Shown: in pieces, positions 45,136-53,761 of the stretch
Numbering within the stretch: position 1 is the first letter of the stretch
Layout: each line of letters begins with the position of its first letter
Source: Crocosphaera sp038442745
GTDB lineage: Bacteria; Cyanobacteriota; Cyanobacteriia; Cyanobacteriales; Microcystaceae
DNA: 64,000 nucleotides
Direction: 5' to 3'
Assembly: GCF_038442745.1 (NCBI RefSeq)
Contig: NZ_JARVCN010000428.1
Location: forward strand, 5,428 to 69,427
Made by a program: the position numbers and the translations under genes
Notes under the pieces: model-generated
What the model was told of the DNA's origin: nothing
The model's input: only the letters and a program-made list of their open reading frames with translations
Database searches by the model: none

Positions 45136-46878
45136 ATGAAAAAACGATCAAACTGGTGGAGATTATTACCTTATTTATTAACAGAATGGCCGTCATTATT
45201 AAAGGGATTTTTGTGTATCTTAGGATTTGTTTTAGTCACATTGGCTTTACCTTATTTAGCAGGACAGGTTTCTTTAAATATTGGGCAAGGTAATCTTGAA
45301 AAAGTAGCTTACTGGTTGGGTTTAGGAACCCTAGCTTTTTTAGTTAGAGGTATTTTTCAGTACGGACAAAATATCTTTATGATTGATGCCTCTTTGGAGA
45401 TGGTGCTAAATGTTCGTAAGCAGGTTTATGCTCATTTACATCAGCTAGGACTTGATTATTTTGAAACAGCAAAGACAGGAGATTTAACCTACCGTTTAAC
45501 AGAAGATATTGACAAGGTTGGTGAGATTGTCGATAAATTATCTCATCAATTTGTATCTAATGTACTCCAATTAATTGTTATTCCTGCTTATATGTTTTAT
45601 CTCAATTGGCAGTTAACTATTGCTAGTTTAGTTCTAGCTCCTCTTATGGCAACATTAGTGAGTATGTTCGGAGAAAAACTATTAATACTATCCCGTCGTA
45701 GTCAAAATCAAATATCTAACCTTTCTTCCCTACTAACAGAAGTTTTTAGCGGTGTTCGTGTGGTAAAAGCTTTTGCCGCACAAGATTATGAAGTAGAAAG
45801 ATTTACCAAGGAAGCTAAACAAAATCGTCAAGCTAGATATAGAGCAGAAAAACTAAAAGCAACCCAATATCCTGTAGTGGGATTTTTAGAAGCAGTTAGT
45901 TTTATGTCTCTCTTCTTTATTGGAGGATGGCAAATTTCTCAAGGTAATTTACAATCACAAGAATTCGTTAGTTATTTAGCTGCTGTTGTATTATTAATTC
46001 ATCCTATCGATTTAATGACCAGTAATTATAACGAGTTTAAACAAGCAGAAGCGTCCGTAGATCGAATTTTTGAATTAATGGATGAAAACCCCACAGTCAT
46101 TGAAAAAGAAAATAGTTTAACTTTCCAAGAAGTAACAGGAAAAGTAGAATATTGCGACGTTAGTTTCGCTTACAACTTAGATAAACCCGTCCTTAGGAAA
46201 CTTAGTTTATTAGCACAACCAGGGCAAATTATAGCCTTGGTAGGTTCATCTGGTGCAGGAAAAACAACCTTAGTTAATTTACTTCCTCGCTTTTATGATC
46301 CCCAAGACGGACAAATTTTAATCGATGGTATTGATATTAAAGAGGTTAGCTTAAAAAGTTTGCGTCAACAAATTGGAATTGTTCCTCAAGAAACTACATT
46401 ATTTTCAGGAACTATTGCTCAAAATATCGCTTATGGGCAAGAAAAATTAGATTATGAAGCAATAGAAAATGCAGCAAAAATAGCTAATGCACATTCATTT
46501 ATTAGTCAATTTTCTCAAGGGTATCAAACTTGGGTAGGAGAAAGAGGAGTTAATCTTTCGGGGGGACAAAAACAAAGAATTGCGATCGCTAGAGCTGTCT
46601 TATTAAATCCCCATATTATGATATTAGATGAAGCAACATCTGCCCTCGATTCTGAATCAGAAGCGTTGGTACAAGAAGCACTAGAAAGAGTTATGAAAAA
46701 TCGTACCGTTTTTGTCATTGCTCACCGTTTAAGTACCGTACGTCGCGCTGATTGCATTTTAGTTTTACAAAAGGGTCAAGTTGTAGAGTCAGGAAATCAT
46801 GAAGAATTATTAGCAAAAGAAGGCCGTTATGCCAAATTTTATCAACAACAATATGCTAAAGGTTCAGAAGAATTTTAG
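45136..46878 (+). CDS. ABC exporter, fused membrane and ATPase domains
   Basis: 580 residues, MsbA/HlyB-type half transporter. Six membrane segments in the first 310 residues; ATPase domain with Walker A LVGSSGAGKTTLVNLLPRFY, Q-loop IGIVPQETTLFSG, signature NLSGGQKQRIAIARA, Walker B IMILDEATSALDS and H-loop VIAHRLSTVRRAD. It would act as a homodimer or paired with another half. The transported molecule (lipid, peptide or drug) cannot be told. Possibly co-regulated with the glycosyltransferase 81 bases upstream, though it has its own -10. Confidence 0.92.
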   Translation: MKKRSNWWRLLPYLLTEWPSLLKGFLCILGFVLVTLALPYLAGQVSLNIGQGNLEKVAYWLGLGTLAFLVRGIFQYGQNIFMIDASLEMVLNVRKQVYAHLHQLGLDYFETAKTGDLTYRLTEDIDKVGEIVDKLSHQFVSNVLQLIVIPAYMFYLNWQLTIASLVLAPLMATLVSMFGEKLLILSRRSQNQISNLSSLLTEVFSGVRVVKAFAAQDYEVERFTKEAKQNRQARYRAEKLKATQYPVVGFLEAVSFMSLFFIGGWQISQGNLQSQEFVSYLAAVVLLIHPIDLMTSNYNEFKQAEASVDRIFELMDENPTVIEKENSLTFQEVTGKVEYCDVSFAYNLDKPVLRKLSLLAQPGQIIALVGSSGAGKTTLVNLLPRFYDPQDGQILIDGIDIKEVSLKSLRQQIGIVPQETTLFSGTIAQNIAYGQEKLDYEAIENAAKIANAHSFISQFSQGYQTWVGERGVNLSGGQKQRIAIARAVLLNPHIMILDEATSALDSESEALVQEALERVMKNRTVFVIAHRLSTVRRADCILVLQKGQVVESGNHEELLAKEGRYAKFYQQQYAKGSEEF

Positions 46879-46981
46879 GTTAAATATTAAACAAAATAAA
46901 TACGAACATACCTCAATGATTGTGTTTCTTGATAAACGAATTTTAAAATAATCAGTCAGTTTATTTATATTGGATTCTTAT

Positions 46982-47902
46982 ATGAGTATTGTTGTTTTTG
47001 GTAGCATTAATATGGATATGATTGCACAAACTCCTAATCTTCCCCAACCTGGAGAAACAGTCATCGGTAGTAATTTTATGACTTTACCAGGAGGGAAAGG
47101 AGCAAATCAAGCCGTTGCAACAGCAAAACTAGGTTGTTCAACTTACTTTGTGGGACGGGTTGGAAGCGATAGTTTTGGGAAAGATTTATTAAGAACATTA
47201 GAAACATTTAAAATCAATACTGGAGGCATTTTTATTGATCCGAAAATATCATCAGGAGTAGCAATGATTAGTGTAGAAAAATCGGCAGAAAACACTATCA
47301 TAGTTATTCCAGGTGCTAATGGGAATATTGATGAATCCGATGTTAATCGATTAAAGTTAGTTTTACCTAAAACTAGCTTTTTGTTATTGCAACTAGAAAT
47401 CCCCTTAATAGCAATAGAAACGGCAGCCAGAGAAGCGAAAAAACTAGGAGTAACGGTAATGCTAGACCCTGCACCTGCTCCTGATAACTTTCCCAATTGC
47501 TTATATCCTTTAATTGATATTATTACTCCTAACCGAACCGAAGCCGAAAAATTAGTTAAATTCCCCTTAAATAATGATCATAGTATTAAGAAAGCCGCCA
47601 ATGTTTTACTCAATCAAGGTGTGAAAAATGTTATTATTAAACTAGGAGAAAAAGGTGCATTTTATGCTACACAAACCGATCAATGTTTTGTGCCTTCCAT
47701 CACAGTTAAAGCTATAGATACGGTGGGTGCAGGAGACGCATTCAATGGGGGAATAGCAGCGGCTTTGGATAGGGGATTGTCCCTGAAAAAAGCCTTAAAA
47801 TGGGGAACAATTGCCGGTGCTTTGACCACAACAAAAGAAGGCGCACAGGCCGCTTTACCAGATTTAGCAACCGTTCAACAGTTCAGCGAAGTCGGAAGTT
47901 AA
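46982..47902 (+). CDS. rbsK: Ribokinase (PfkB family)
   Basis: 306 residues from the ATG at 46982; a TTG at 46970 is a less likely start. N-terminal VVFGSINMDMIAQTPNLPQP and GGKGANQAVATAKLG are the RbsK signature 1. C-terminal DTVGAGDAFNGGIAAALDRG carries the catalytic Asp and anion hole. NRTEAEKLV is the ribokinase-specific NxxE turn. Phosphorylates D-ribose, or a related sugar or nucleoside. No ribose transporter or pyranase gene is adjacent. Confidence 0.87.
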   Translation: MSIVVFGSINMDMIAQTPNLPQPGETVIGSNFMTLPGGKGANQAVATAKLGCSTYFVGRVGSDSFGKDLLRTLETFKINTGGIFIDPKISSGVAMISVEKSAENTIIVIPGANGNIDESDVNRLKLVLPKTSFLLLQLEIPLIAIETAAREAKKLGVTVMLDPAPAPDNFPNCLYPLIDIITPNRTEAEKLVKFPLNNDHSIKKAANVLLNQGVKNVIIKLGEKGAFYATQTDQCFVPSITVKAIDTVGAGDAFNGGIAAALDRGLSLKKALKWGTIAGALTTTKEGAQAALPDLATVQQFSEVGS

Positions 47903-48086
47903 ATGAACTCAGATGGGCAATTTTTAGTTAAAAATTCTAACTATTAACTAAAAGGTTTGCAGAGTGTCTTACAAAACAATAAATGTTGACTTTTACAAAA
48001 ATTGATTCGGCTGTTTGAACAAAGTTGCCTATAATAAAAATTGGTGGGACGTTGACCTACTCTACTTTTGAAGGTTTATTGTATTT

Positions 48087-48473
48087 ATGACTAGCATCGA
48101 AGATCTTAAACCTGCTCCCAAAGGCGAAATAATGATTTATCAGCCTTACTATCCTAAAGACAAGCATAAAGTTCTTCCTTATGCTATTTCTTTATATTCC
48201 CAAGGACACCTAGAAGGAACAAGACGAATTGAAGGAGGAAAGGGTATTCCTTTTGTTGCTTCCTGGTACGTCTCTAAGTTACCCTCGGAGCTTACTCGTT
48301 GCCGAATACAGTTCGACGGACAAGCAGAATTGAGCTACGAAATTACAATTCCTAATTCAGAACTTATCGATTATCTTATTTCAGCCCTGAGAATTTATCG
48401 AGAAGGACAAATAGCAGATTTTCCTCAAGGATTCTATCGCCAGTTACTAAACTGCAAAGAATCTGCCTCCTAA
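48087..48473 (+). CDS. EbsA-like protein (type IV pilus / biofilm-suppression factor family)
   Basis: 128 residues, soluble. Sequence such as YQPYYPKDKHKVLPYAISLY, HLEGTRRIEGGKGIPFVASW and SELTRCRIQFDGQAELSYEI resembles, from memory, the small cyanobacterial EbsA family, needed for type IV pilus assembly in Synechococcus elongatus. I cannot check this by alignment. Together with the pix operon it would fit a motile strain. The next gene starts 27 bases later on the same strand. Confidence 0.6.
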   Translation: MTSIEDLKPAPKGEIMIYQPYYPKDKHKVLPYAISLYSQGHLEGTRRIEGGKGIPFVASWYVSKLPSELTRCRIQFDGQAELSYEITIPNSELIDYLISALRIYREGQIADFPQGFYRQLLNCKESAS

Positions 48474-48500
48474 ACCCATAGAAAATAAAATACTAACAGG

Positions 48501-49580
48501 ATGGCACAGTCGACTAAACATTTAATCATCGCCTCAATTGAACCTTATACAGGTAAGTCAGGAACCATTTTAGGGTTAGCCCGTGAATTTCAAAACAGAG
48601 GTCTCTCAATTGCTTACAGTAAACCCATTGGGACTTGTTTGAAGAACCAAAACCCTAACTACAAAGAAGCAGACGTGGAATTTGTGGCTGAAAACCTGGG
48701 GTTAAAAGAAGCTCAAATAGCACAACCTCTAGCTGATTTACAGGCCTCAACTGTAGAAAAGCGTCTCAAAAAGGAAGATGAAAAGGATTATGGAACCCTA
48801 TTGCAGAAAAGCCTCGAAAGTATAGAGGCTGATGTTATCTTCTTGGAAGGAGCAGGAACTCTCTGGGAAGGGGGCCTTTTTGGTTTATCTATTCTCGACA
48901 TGGCTACCACCTTAAATGCTTCTGTATTATTAGTAGCCCGTTATGGTTCTCCCTTGGTGGTGGATGGTCTTGAAAGCGTCAAACTAGCACTAGGGGAGCG
49001 TTTGGCTGGTGTTATTGTTAACAATATTCCCACAAACGAACTGGACAAAGCCCAGACGGTGATTAAACCCTACCTGGAAAGTCGTGGAGTACCTGTATTG
49101 GCTTTATTGCCCACCAGTCGCTTGTTGCAGAGTGTTAGCGTGCGAGAAATTGCCCGTCAGTTGAATGCTGAAGTCTTGTGTCGGGGAGATCGCTTGGATT
49201 TAATGGTAGAAAGTCTCACTATCGGGGCAATGAACGTTAACTCAGCGTTGGGTTATTTCCGACAAGGACAAAATAAAGCTGTAGTAACAGGGGGCGATCG
49301 CACCGATTTACAATTGGCTGCTCTAGAAACCTCTACCAGTTGCTTGATTCTAACGGGACATATGAACCCTCAACCCTTGATCATCAGTCGTGCTGAAGAC
49401 TTGGAGGTACCAATCCTCTCTGTAGCTCTTGATACTTTAAGCACCGTTGAAATCGTGGATGAAGCTTTTGGCAAAGTACGACTACAAGAAAAAATCAAAG
49501 TAGGCTGTATTCAAGAACTAATTGCTAAAAACTTTGAGCTTGACCGTTTTATGGCAGAACTTGGCATAATCACAGGTTAA
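48501..49580 (+). CDS. Phosphotransacetylase-family protein (BioD-like AAA plus DRTGG domain)
   Basis: 359 residues. The N-terminal part has a dethiobiotin-synthetase-like P-loop variant (LIIASIEPYTGKSGTILGLA) with VIFLEGAGTLWEGG. The C-terminal half contains ALGYFRQGQNKAVVTGGDRT followed by DLQLAALETSTSCLILTG, the DRTGG domain. The acetyl/phosphobutyryl transferase catalytic domain is absent, so it is probably regulatory or of unknown function rather than a true Pta. Conserved in cyanobacteria and close to the EbsA-like gene. Confidence 0.78.
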   Translation: MAQSTKHLIIASIEPYTGKSGTILGLAREFQNRGLSIAYSKPIGTCLKNQNPNYKEADVEFVAENLGLKEAQIAQPLADLQASTVEKRLKKEDEKDYGTLLQKSLESIEADVIFLEGAGTLWEGGLFGLSILDMATTLNASVLLVARYGSPLVVDGLESVKLALGERLAGVIVNNIPTNELDKAQTVIKPYLESRGVPVLALLPTSRLLQSVSVREIARQLNAEVLCRGDRLDLMVESLTIGAMNVNSALGYFRQGQNKAVVTGGDRTDLQLAALETSTSCLILTGHMNPQPLIISRAEDLEVPILSVALDTLSTVEIVDEAFGKVRLQEKIKVGCIQELIAKNFELDRFMAELGIITG

Positions 49581-49593
49581 AAAGATTTGGTAA

Positions 49594-49619
49594 GAAAAGG
49601 GGAACCGGAATAATCCCCT
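49594..49619 (-). terminator. Candidate terminator of the small basic-protein gene
   Basis: On the minus strand AGGGG and CCCCT (stem across a 12-base loop) are followed by TTTTCTT. It lies between the stops of the phosphotransacetylase-like (+) and small basic (-) genes. The stem is only 5-6 bp. Confidence 0.45.
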
Positions 49620-49640
49620 GTTCCTTCTAGTAATTAATAC

Positions 49641-49796
49641 TTAATCACTAGCGTTGTTACCATCATTTTTATCCTCTTGATCGTTAGAATGGGATCTGCC
49701 ACGAGAAAAGGAACGAGACGGTCTTTGACGAAATTGACGGGCGTAAGCTTGATTCCGTTCTGCTTTTTCTTTCTTCAAATTACGACGTTTGGCCAC
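49641..49796 (-). CDS. Small basic Arg-rich protein of 51 residues
   Basis: Start is GTG at 49796 (the frame is VAKRRNLKKEKAERNQAYAR then QFRQRPSRSFSRGRSHSNDQ, EDKNDGNNASD, stop at 49641). The first 25 residues look like a small conserved cyanobacterial protein with alternating Lys/Arg and Gln, followed by an RS/RG-rich segment and an acidic tail. The composition suggests RNA or ribosome binding, which is inference. Convergent with the gene before it, own gap upstream. Confidence 0.7.
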   Translation of the reverse strand: MAKRRNLKKEKAERNQAYARQFRQRPSRSFSRGRSHSNDQEDKNDGNNASD

Positions 49797-50305
49797 GATT
49801 GATTCCTCTGTTAAATAATAAAAACTACGAACACAGTTAGGGATGGGAGATTGCTGTTAAGTTTCTCTGGAGACTAGATAACATAACATAAAAAAGACTA
49901 AGTCAGTAACTTTGGTGCTTATCCCCAAAGACGGGTTTTCCTCAATTGTATCTAACCTTACTAAGTTTCCAGGCTTTTCCAAGGTCACCTCAATCCCTAG
50001 ATATTTTAGTTACTCCGATGCAATTAGTTCCAAAAAGAAGCTTTATTTTTATCACCGACGCTTATTTTAGCATTTTATTCTTTGCGAGGTCAAATTGGTA
50101 GGAAAAAATGATAAATTAGATTCATATTGTTTATCTCCATCAACTGTTATTCTCGACATTAGTAACATAAAATTCAACAATTGTCTACTAATCAGGACAC
50201 AGAAATTAGAAATTATCCTTGACTTTTGAGCTTTAAAAATGATTAATGGTTGATCAGCCACATTGTTTACAGTTACTATCCATTACTTTATAGAGAAGTC
50301 AACTT
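49797..50305. other. 509-base gap upstream of the small basic gene and a membrane protein gene
   Basis: Divergent promoters for 49796 (-) and 50306 (+) must lie here. I see no supported gene, repeat or RNA; the region is A+T-rich, apart from AAAGACGGGTTTTCCTC near 49930. Confidence 0.45.
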
Positions 50306-51262
50306 ATGTCTAGTGAAAAGCCTTCTGCTAAGTCTTCAAATATTCCTGATGTTTCTTTATCTTCCTCTAAAGAAATGTCTCAACAGGAATTAATAGATGT
50401 GATCAAAAATACTATCACAAAACTAGATTTGATTGTAGACAAAATCAGTGACCAAGAGATAATAAACCTACCTAATCAAGAAAGGTTAAATGCACTTATA
50501 AATAGCACAGAAATGCTGGCGGATTCTTTAGAAAGTGAAACAGAAAAAAACGAATCTCAAACAGTTTCTTTATCGGAAGAAAATATAGAAAGTGAAGGAC
50601 TAGATGAAATAGAAAACTGGGAAGATGATCTTACTTCGACAGAAGCAAACTATACAGACGTAATCGAAGAACCTGTCAGAGAGCTAGAAAAGTCTAAGGA
50701 AGAGGAATTTGATTCTTCTTCTAATACCAAAAGTTTATCGGTGGGGAAAATAGCAGGAATTTTAGGATTATCGATCATTATTCTTTTGTCGGTTTATGTT
50801 TTCGTTTTTAAACCAGAATTACCTAATCTAGAAATTTTTGAGCGTTCTTCAGAACTTTCCCCACCCCAAATAGTAGAAACCCCATCACAACTAGAAGAAC
50901 CTGACTTACCACAACCAATTAAAAATATACCTTCTCCCCAACCCAAATTAACCCCAGAACAAAGTTTAATTGCCGCTCTGCAAAAAGAAATCACCGACTT
51001 AACAAATCAATATCCCGAGGATTTGATCGGGAGGATAGAAGCTAATTTTCTCAGGAGTCGTCTCCTTGTTACCGTAGGGGATCAATGGTATGACTTAACA
51101 ACTAAAGAACAAGATAATCTCGGTAATAATATTTTAGAGCGATCGCAAAGTTTAGATTTTCGTAAATTAGAAGTCCTAGATTCTCGGGGAGATTTAGTTG
51201 CTCGTACGCCAGTGGTGGGGAATAAGATTATTATCTTTAAAAGGAGTCTTTACATTCAATAG
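50306..51262 (+). CDS. Conserved cyanobacterial single-pass membrane protein
   Basis: 318 residues. Acidic Ser/Glu-rich N-terminal half with one helical segment (LIDVIKNTITKLDLIVDKIS), one membrane segment (about 150-168, IAGILGLSIIILLSVYVFVF), a Pro-rich spacer, then a conserved soluble domain (SLIAALQKEITDLTNQYPED, IEANFLRSRLLVTVGDQWYD). The domain order predicts an N-in, C-out topology with the C-terminal domain in the periplasm or lumen. No function known. The next gene, crr7-like, follows by 15 bases. Confidence 0.72.
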   Translation: MSSEKPSAKSSNIPDVSLSSSKEMSQQELIDVIKNTITKLDLIVDKISDQEIINLPNQERLNALINSTEMLADSLESETEKNESQTVSLSEENIESEGLDEIENWEDDLTSTEANYTDVIEEPVRELEKSKEEEFDSSSNTKSLSVGKIAGILGLSIIILLSVYVFVFKPELPNLEIFERSSELSPPQIVETPSQLEEPDLPQPIKNIPSPQPKLTPEQSLIAALQKEITDLTNQYPEDLIGRIEANFLRSRLLVTVGDQWYDLTTKEQDNLGNNILERSQSLDFRKLEVLDSRGDLVARTPVVGNKIIIFKRSLYIQ

Positions 51263-51277
51263 AGTTAACTTAAAAGT

Positions 51278-51535
51278 ATGGTAGATTCAATCATGTATCA
51301 AGAGGATGGTTTTGTTGTCCTCGAACCCGATCAACCCGAACAAATCCTTACCTCTCAAGAATTACTAGAGAAGCTTAAAGGAATTTTAGTCAATCGCCAA
51401 GACGATTTACCCAGAGAACTGGAAAAATTTACCACAGTAGAAGCTCAAGCAGAATATTTAATGGAAAATTTCTGTGATCTAGATGTGGGAGCCAACGGTT
51501 ATTTACAATGGTACGTTATTCGCTTAGAAAAATAG
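51278..51535 (+). CDS. crr7: Chlororespiratory reduction protein 7 (NDH-1 assembly factor)
   Basis: 85 residues. Sequence MYQEDGFVVLEPDQPEQILT, LTSQELLEKLKGILVNRQDD, FTTVEAQAEYLMENFCDLDV and YLQWYVIRLEK is the compact CRR7 family shared by cyanobacteria and plants. It helps assemble or stabilise the hydrophilic arm of the photosynthetic NADH dehydrogenase-like complex. It begins 15 bases after the membrane-protein gene and is convergent with the PhnD-like gene by 2 bases. Confidence 0.85.
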   Translation: MVDSIMYQEDGFVVLEPDQPEQILTSQELLEKLKGILVNRQDDLPRELEKFTTVEAQAEYLMENFCDLDVGANGYLQWYVIRLEK

Positions 51536-51537
51536 GG

Positions 51538-52452
51538 TTATTCTTCTGTCTTTTCTGAGGGAACCTCTGTCCCTTCCTCTGTCTTTTCTGAGGGAACTTC
51601 TGTTGCTTTCTCGTACAACATAGCTGGTTGTCGTTGGATATTGTCAGTAATAGGAATAACTCTATCAATTACGTTGATTAGTTCCTCATAATTAGGAACA
51701 TCAGCATTAGTGATATATCCCACGGAAGAAGAAATCATCGGAGGAGCAGTGATCAAAGTCTCATACAATGCTTCTTGTTCAATTTGAGGAAGTCGGTTGG
51801 ACACTAATATGGAGCCACTGGGAACCGAATGAGTATCTTGATGTAAGACACGGAACTTTTTTTCTGGAATGGTAGCACGATAAAGATTGTATTGCTCGAG
51901 GGACATAGCTGCTGCGGCCACTTCTCCATCAGCAATCCATTCTAGAGCTTGTTTTGGTGTAGCCGCCAGGAGAATTTTGTTTAAAGTGAGTCCATAAAGG
52001 TTCAATAGAGGAAAATAATAGCCTGTAGCCGAGCCTGCTTGTCCCAGAGCAACCCCTTTACCATTTAAGTCAGAAAGTTGCTGTAAAGGACTGTCCTCGG
52101 CAACAACGAAGATAGAACGGTTATTGATTCCTCCCTCGAGAGATAAAATAGGAACATAAGCGGATTTTTGACTGGCAATGGCCGCTAAGCCAGGAGAGGC
52201 AAACACTAAGTCCCAACTTTCGTTATTGATTTGAGCAATAGCCTGACGCTCGTTGTAGGCTGGCTCTAACTCCACAATACTGTTGAGTTCTGTTTCGAGA
52301 TATTCTTTTAGTTCTCCATAGACTTCTTCTAGTTGTTCATCTTCTCCAAAATTAACCACTCCTAAAACAATACGAGCCGGAAACTGTTGTCTTGGTTGAC
52401 AACCGAACAAAATAAAGACAATCAATACCGTAAACAAACGGGGAACTTTCAT
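51538..52452 (-). CDS. PhnD-type phosphate/phosphonate-binding lipoprotein
   Basis: 304 residues from the ATG at 52452 (the frame continues to 52467). Lipoprotein signal FTVLIVFILFGCQPR with lipid-modified Cys18. Binding domain: IVLGVVNFGEDEQLEEVYGE, WDLVFASPGLAAIASQKSAY and GKGVALGQAGSATGYYFPLL, the PhnD fold (substrate-binding protein type II). The C-terminus ends in an imperfect 11-residue tandem repeat EVPSEKTEEGT / EVPSEKTEE encoded by a 33-bp DNA repeat (51541-51606). No phnC/phnE partners are present, so it may be a sensor or an orphan binding protein. Confidence 0.83.
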   Translation of the reverse strand: MKVPRLFTVLIVFILFGCQPRQQFPARIVLGVVNFGEDEQLEEVYGELKEYLETELNSIVELEPAYNERQAIAQINNESWDLVFASPGLAAIASQKSAYVPILSLEGGINNRSIFVVAEDSPLQQLSDLNGKGVALGQAGSATGYYFPLLNLYGLTLNKILLAATPKQALEWIADGEVAAAAMSLEQYNLYRATIPEKKFRVLHQDTHSVPSGSILVSNRLPQIEQEALYETLITAPPMISSSVGYITNADVPNYEELINVIDRVIPITDNIQRQPAMLYEKATEVPSEKTEEGTEVPSEKTEE

Positions 52453-52741
52453 TTTAGTAATCAACAAAACTTAACCTGACAACATTTTCTTTATTCTTTG
52501 GGTTTGCTCAAAGGGACCATGAAAGTTTTAGTCTTTTTTTGGGCATACTGCTATTATGATAAGCCCTAAACTAACCTGATAGAAGGCCATAACTGCATTT
52601 TCAGCACTATTCTTAATGTTTGTTGATAATGAGTTTTTAAGTTGCAGCAATTTCTAAGCTTTTGTCTCGGAGTCTTTTGCAATTATGGGTTGGGTTATCG
52701 ATATTTTATCGTATTTTTATTACGCTTTTTAGACTAAAATT

Positions 52742-53662
52742 ATGATCAAAGACAATCATTTGCTCAAGAACCTTAAAATTGCTACAAAATTAAACATTTT
52801 GTTAACTATCATCGCTGTTGTTACTGTTTTTTTAAGCGGTGGGGTTTTATCTTGGATTCTATCCAATAATGCCGAAAGCGTCGTTACAGATAAAGCCTTA
52901 GTTCTAATGGAAACCATGAGTGCTGTTCGTAATTATACCACCACGAAAATTAATCCAGAATTAGCTGATCGGTTAGAAACAGATTATCAATTTTTACCCC
53001 AAACTGTTCCTGCTTTTTCCGCCAGAGAAGTATTTGAATATTTTAGGGAACAAGGAGGTTACAAAGACTTTTTCTACAAAGAAGCTACTTTAAATCCAAC
53101 TAATTTACGAGATAAAGCCGATGACTTTGAAGCAAAAATTGTTGAGAAGTTTCGCAATGAGAGGGAACTAGATCAAGTCTCTGGTTTTCGTTCTTTTAGT
53201 AGCGGTAACATTTTCTATATTGCTCGTCCTTTAGAGGTTTCAAAAGAAAGTTGTTTACGATGCCATAGTGTTCCCGAGGCTGCACCCCAAAGTCTATTAA
53301 CCACCTATGGTAGAGAAAATGGTTTTAATTGGAAACTACACGAAATTGTTGGGGCGCAAATGATTTTAGTTCCTGCTACATCTATTCTTGAAAGTGCAAA
53401 AAGATTGCAAGTTTCTGTAACGGTTATTTTGATAGGTTGTTTAGGGTTTGCTATCTTCCTAATTAACTTTTTCCTAAGATTCTCTGTTACCAATCCTCTT
53501 AAGAAAATGGCACAGTTAGCACAGCGCATTAGTACAGGGGATTTAAGTCAAGAATTTGTCCATCCTTATAACGACGAAATGGGAATGTTAGCTTCTTCTT
53601 TAAACCGTATGAAAGTTAGTTTAGATATTGCTATGGATATGTTGAATTCTGAGACAGAATAG
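52742..53662 (+). CDS. Membrane DUF3365-HAMP heme sensor protein
   Basis: 306 residues. First membrane segment about 18-40; periplasmic DUF3365 (Tll0287-like) domain with a c-type heme motif CLRCH at residues 171-175 (SKESCLRCHSVPEAAP); second membrane segment about 220-245; cytoplasmic HAMP (NPLKKMAQLAQRISTGDLSQ, EMGMLASSLNRMKVS). No kinase or methyl-accepting domain follows, so output must be through a partner. Divergent from the PhnD-like gene (289-base gap). A heme redox or NO/O2 sensor is the family expectation. Confidence 0.87.
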   Translation: MIKDNHLLKNLKIATKLNILLTIIAVVTVFLSGGVLSWILSNNAESVVTDKALVLMETMSAVRNYTTTKINPELADRLETDYQFLPQTVPAFSAREVFEYFREQGGYKDFFYKEATLNPTNLRDKADDFEAKIVEKFRNERELDQVSGFRSFSSGNIFYIARPLEVSKESCLRCHSVPEAAPQSLLTTYGRENGFNWKLHEIVGAQMILVPATSILESAKRLQVSVTVILIGCLGFAIFLINFFLRFSVTNPLKKMAQLAQRISTGDLSQEFVHPYNDEMGMLASSLNRMKVSLDIAMDMLNSETE

Positions 53663-53716
53663 ATTTACTTACATCGAACTGAGGTTGATAGTAATACAAT
53701 TATCAATGATCGGGTA

Positions 53717-53760
53717 AATAATGGATAATTTATTAACAATAATTATCCATTATTTTTTTT
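53717..53760 (+). terminator. Rho-independent terminator after the DUF3365-HAMP gene
   Basis: AATAATGGATAATT (53717-53730) and AATTATCCATTATT (53741-53754) pair perfectly (14 bp) around a 10-base loop, followed by eight T to 53760. It stops just before the murE stop at 53762 and may also act on the convergent strand. Confidence 0.9.
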
Positions 53761-53761
53761 G

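Noticed and set aside
50067..50261. 64-codon minus-strand frame in the gap before 50306
   Set aside because: No conserved features, no plausible ribosome-binding site; it is better explained as chance in A+T-rich DNA.
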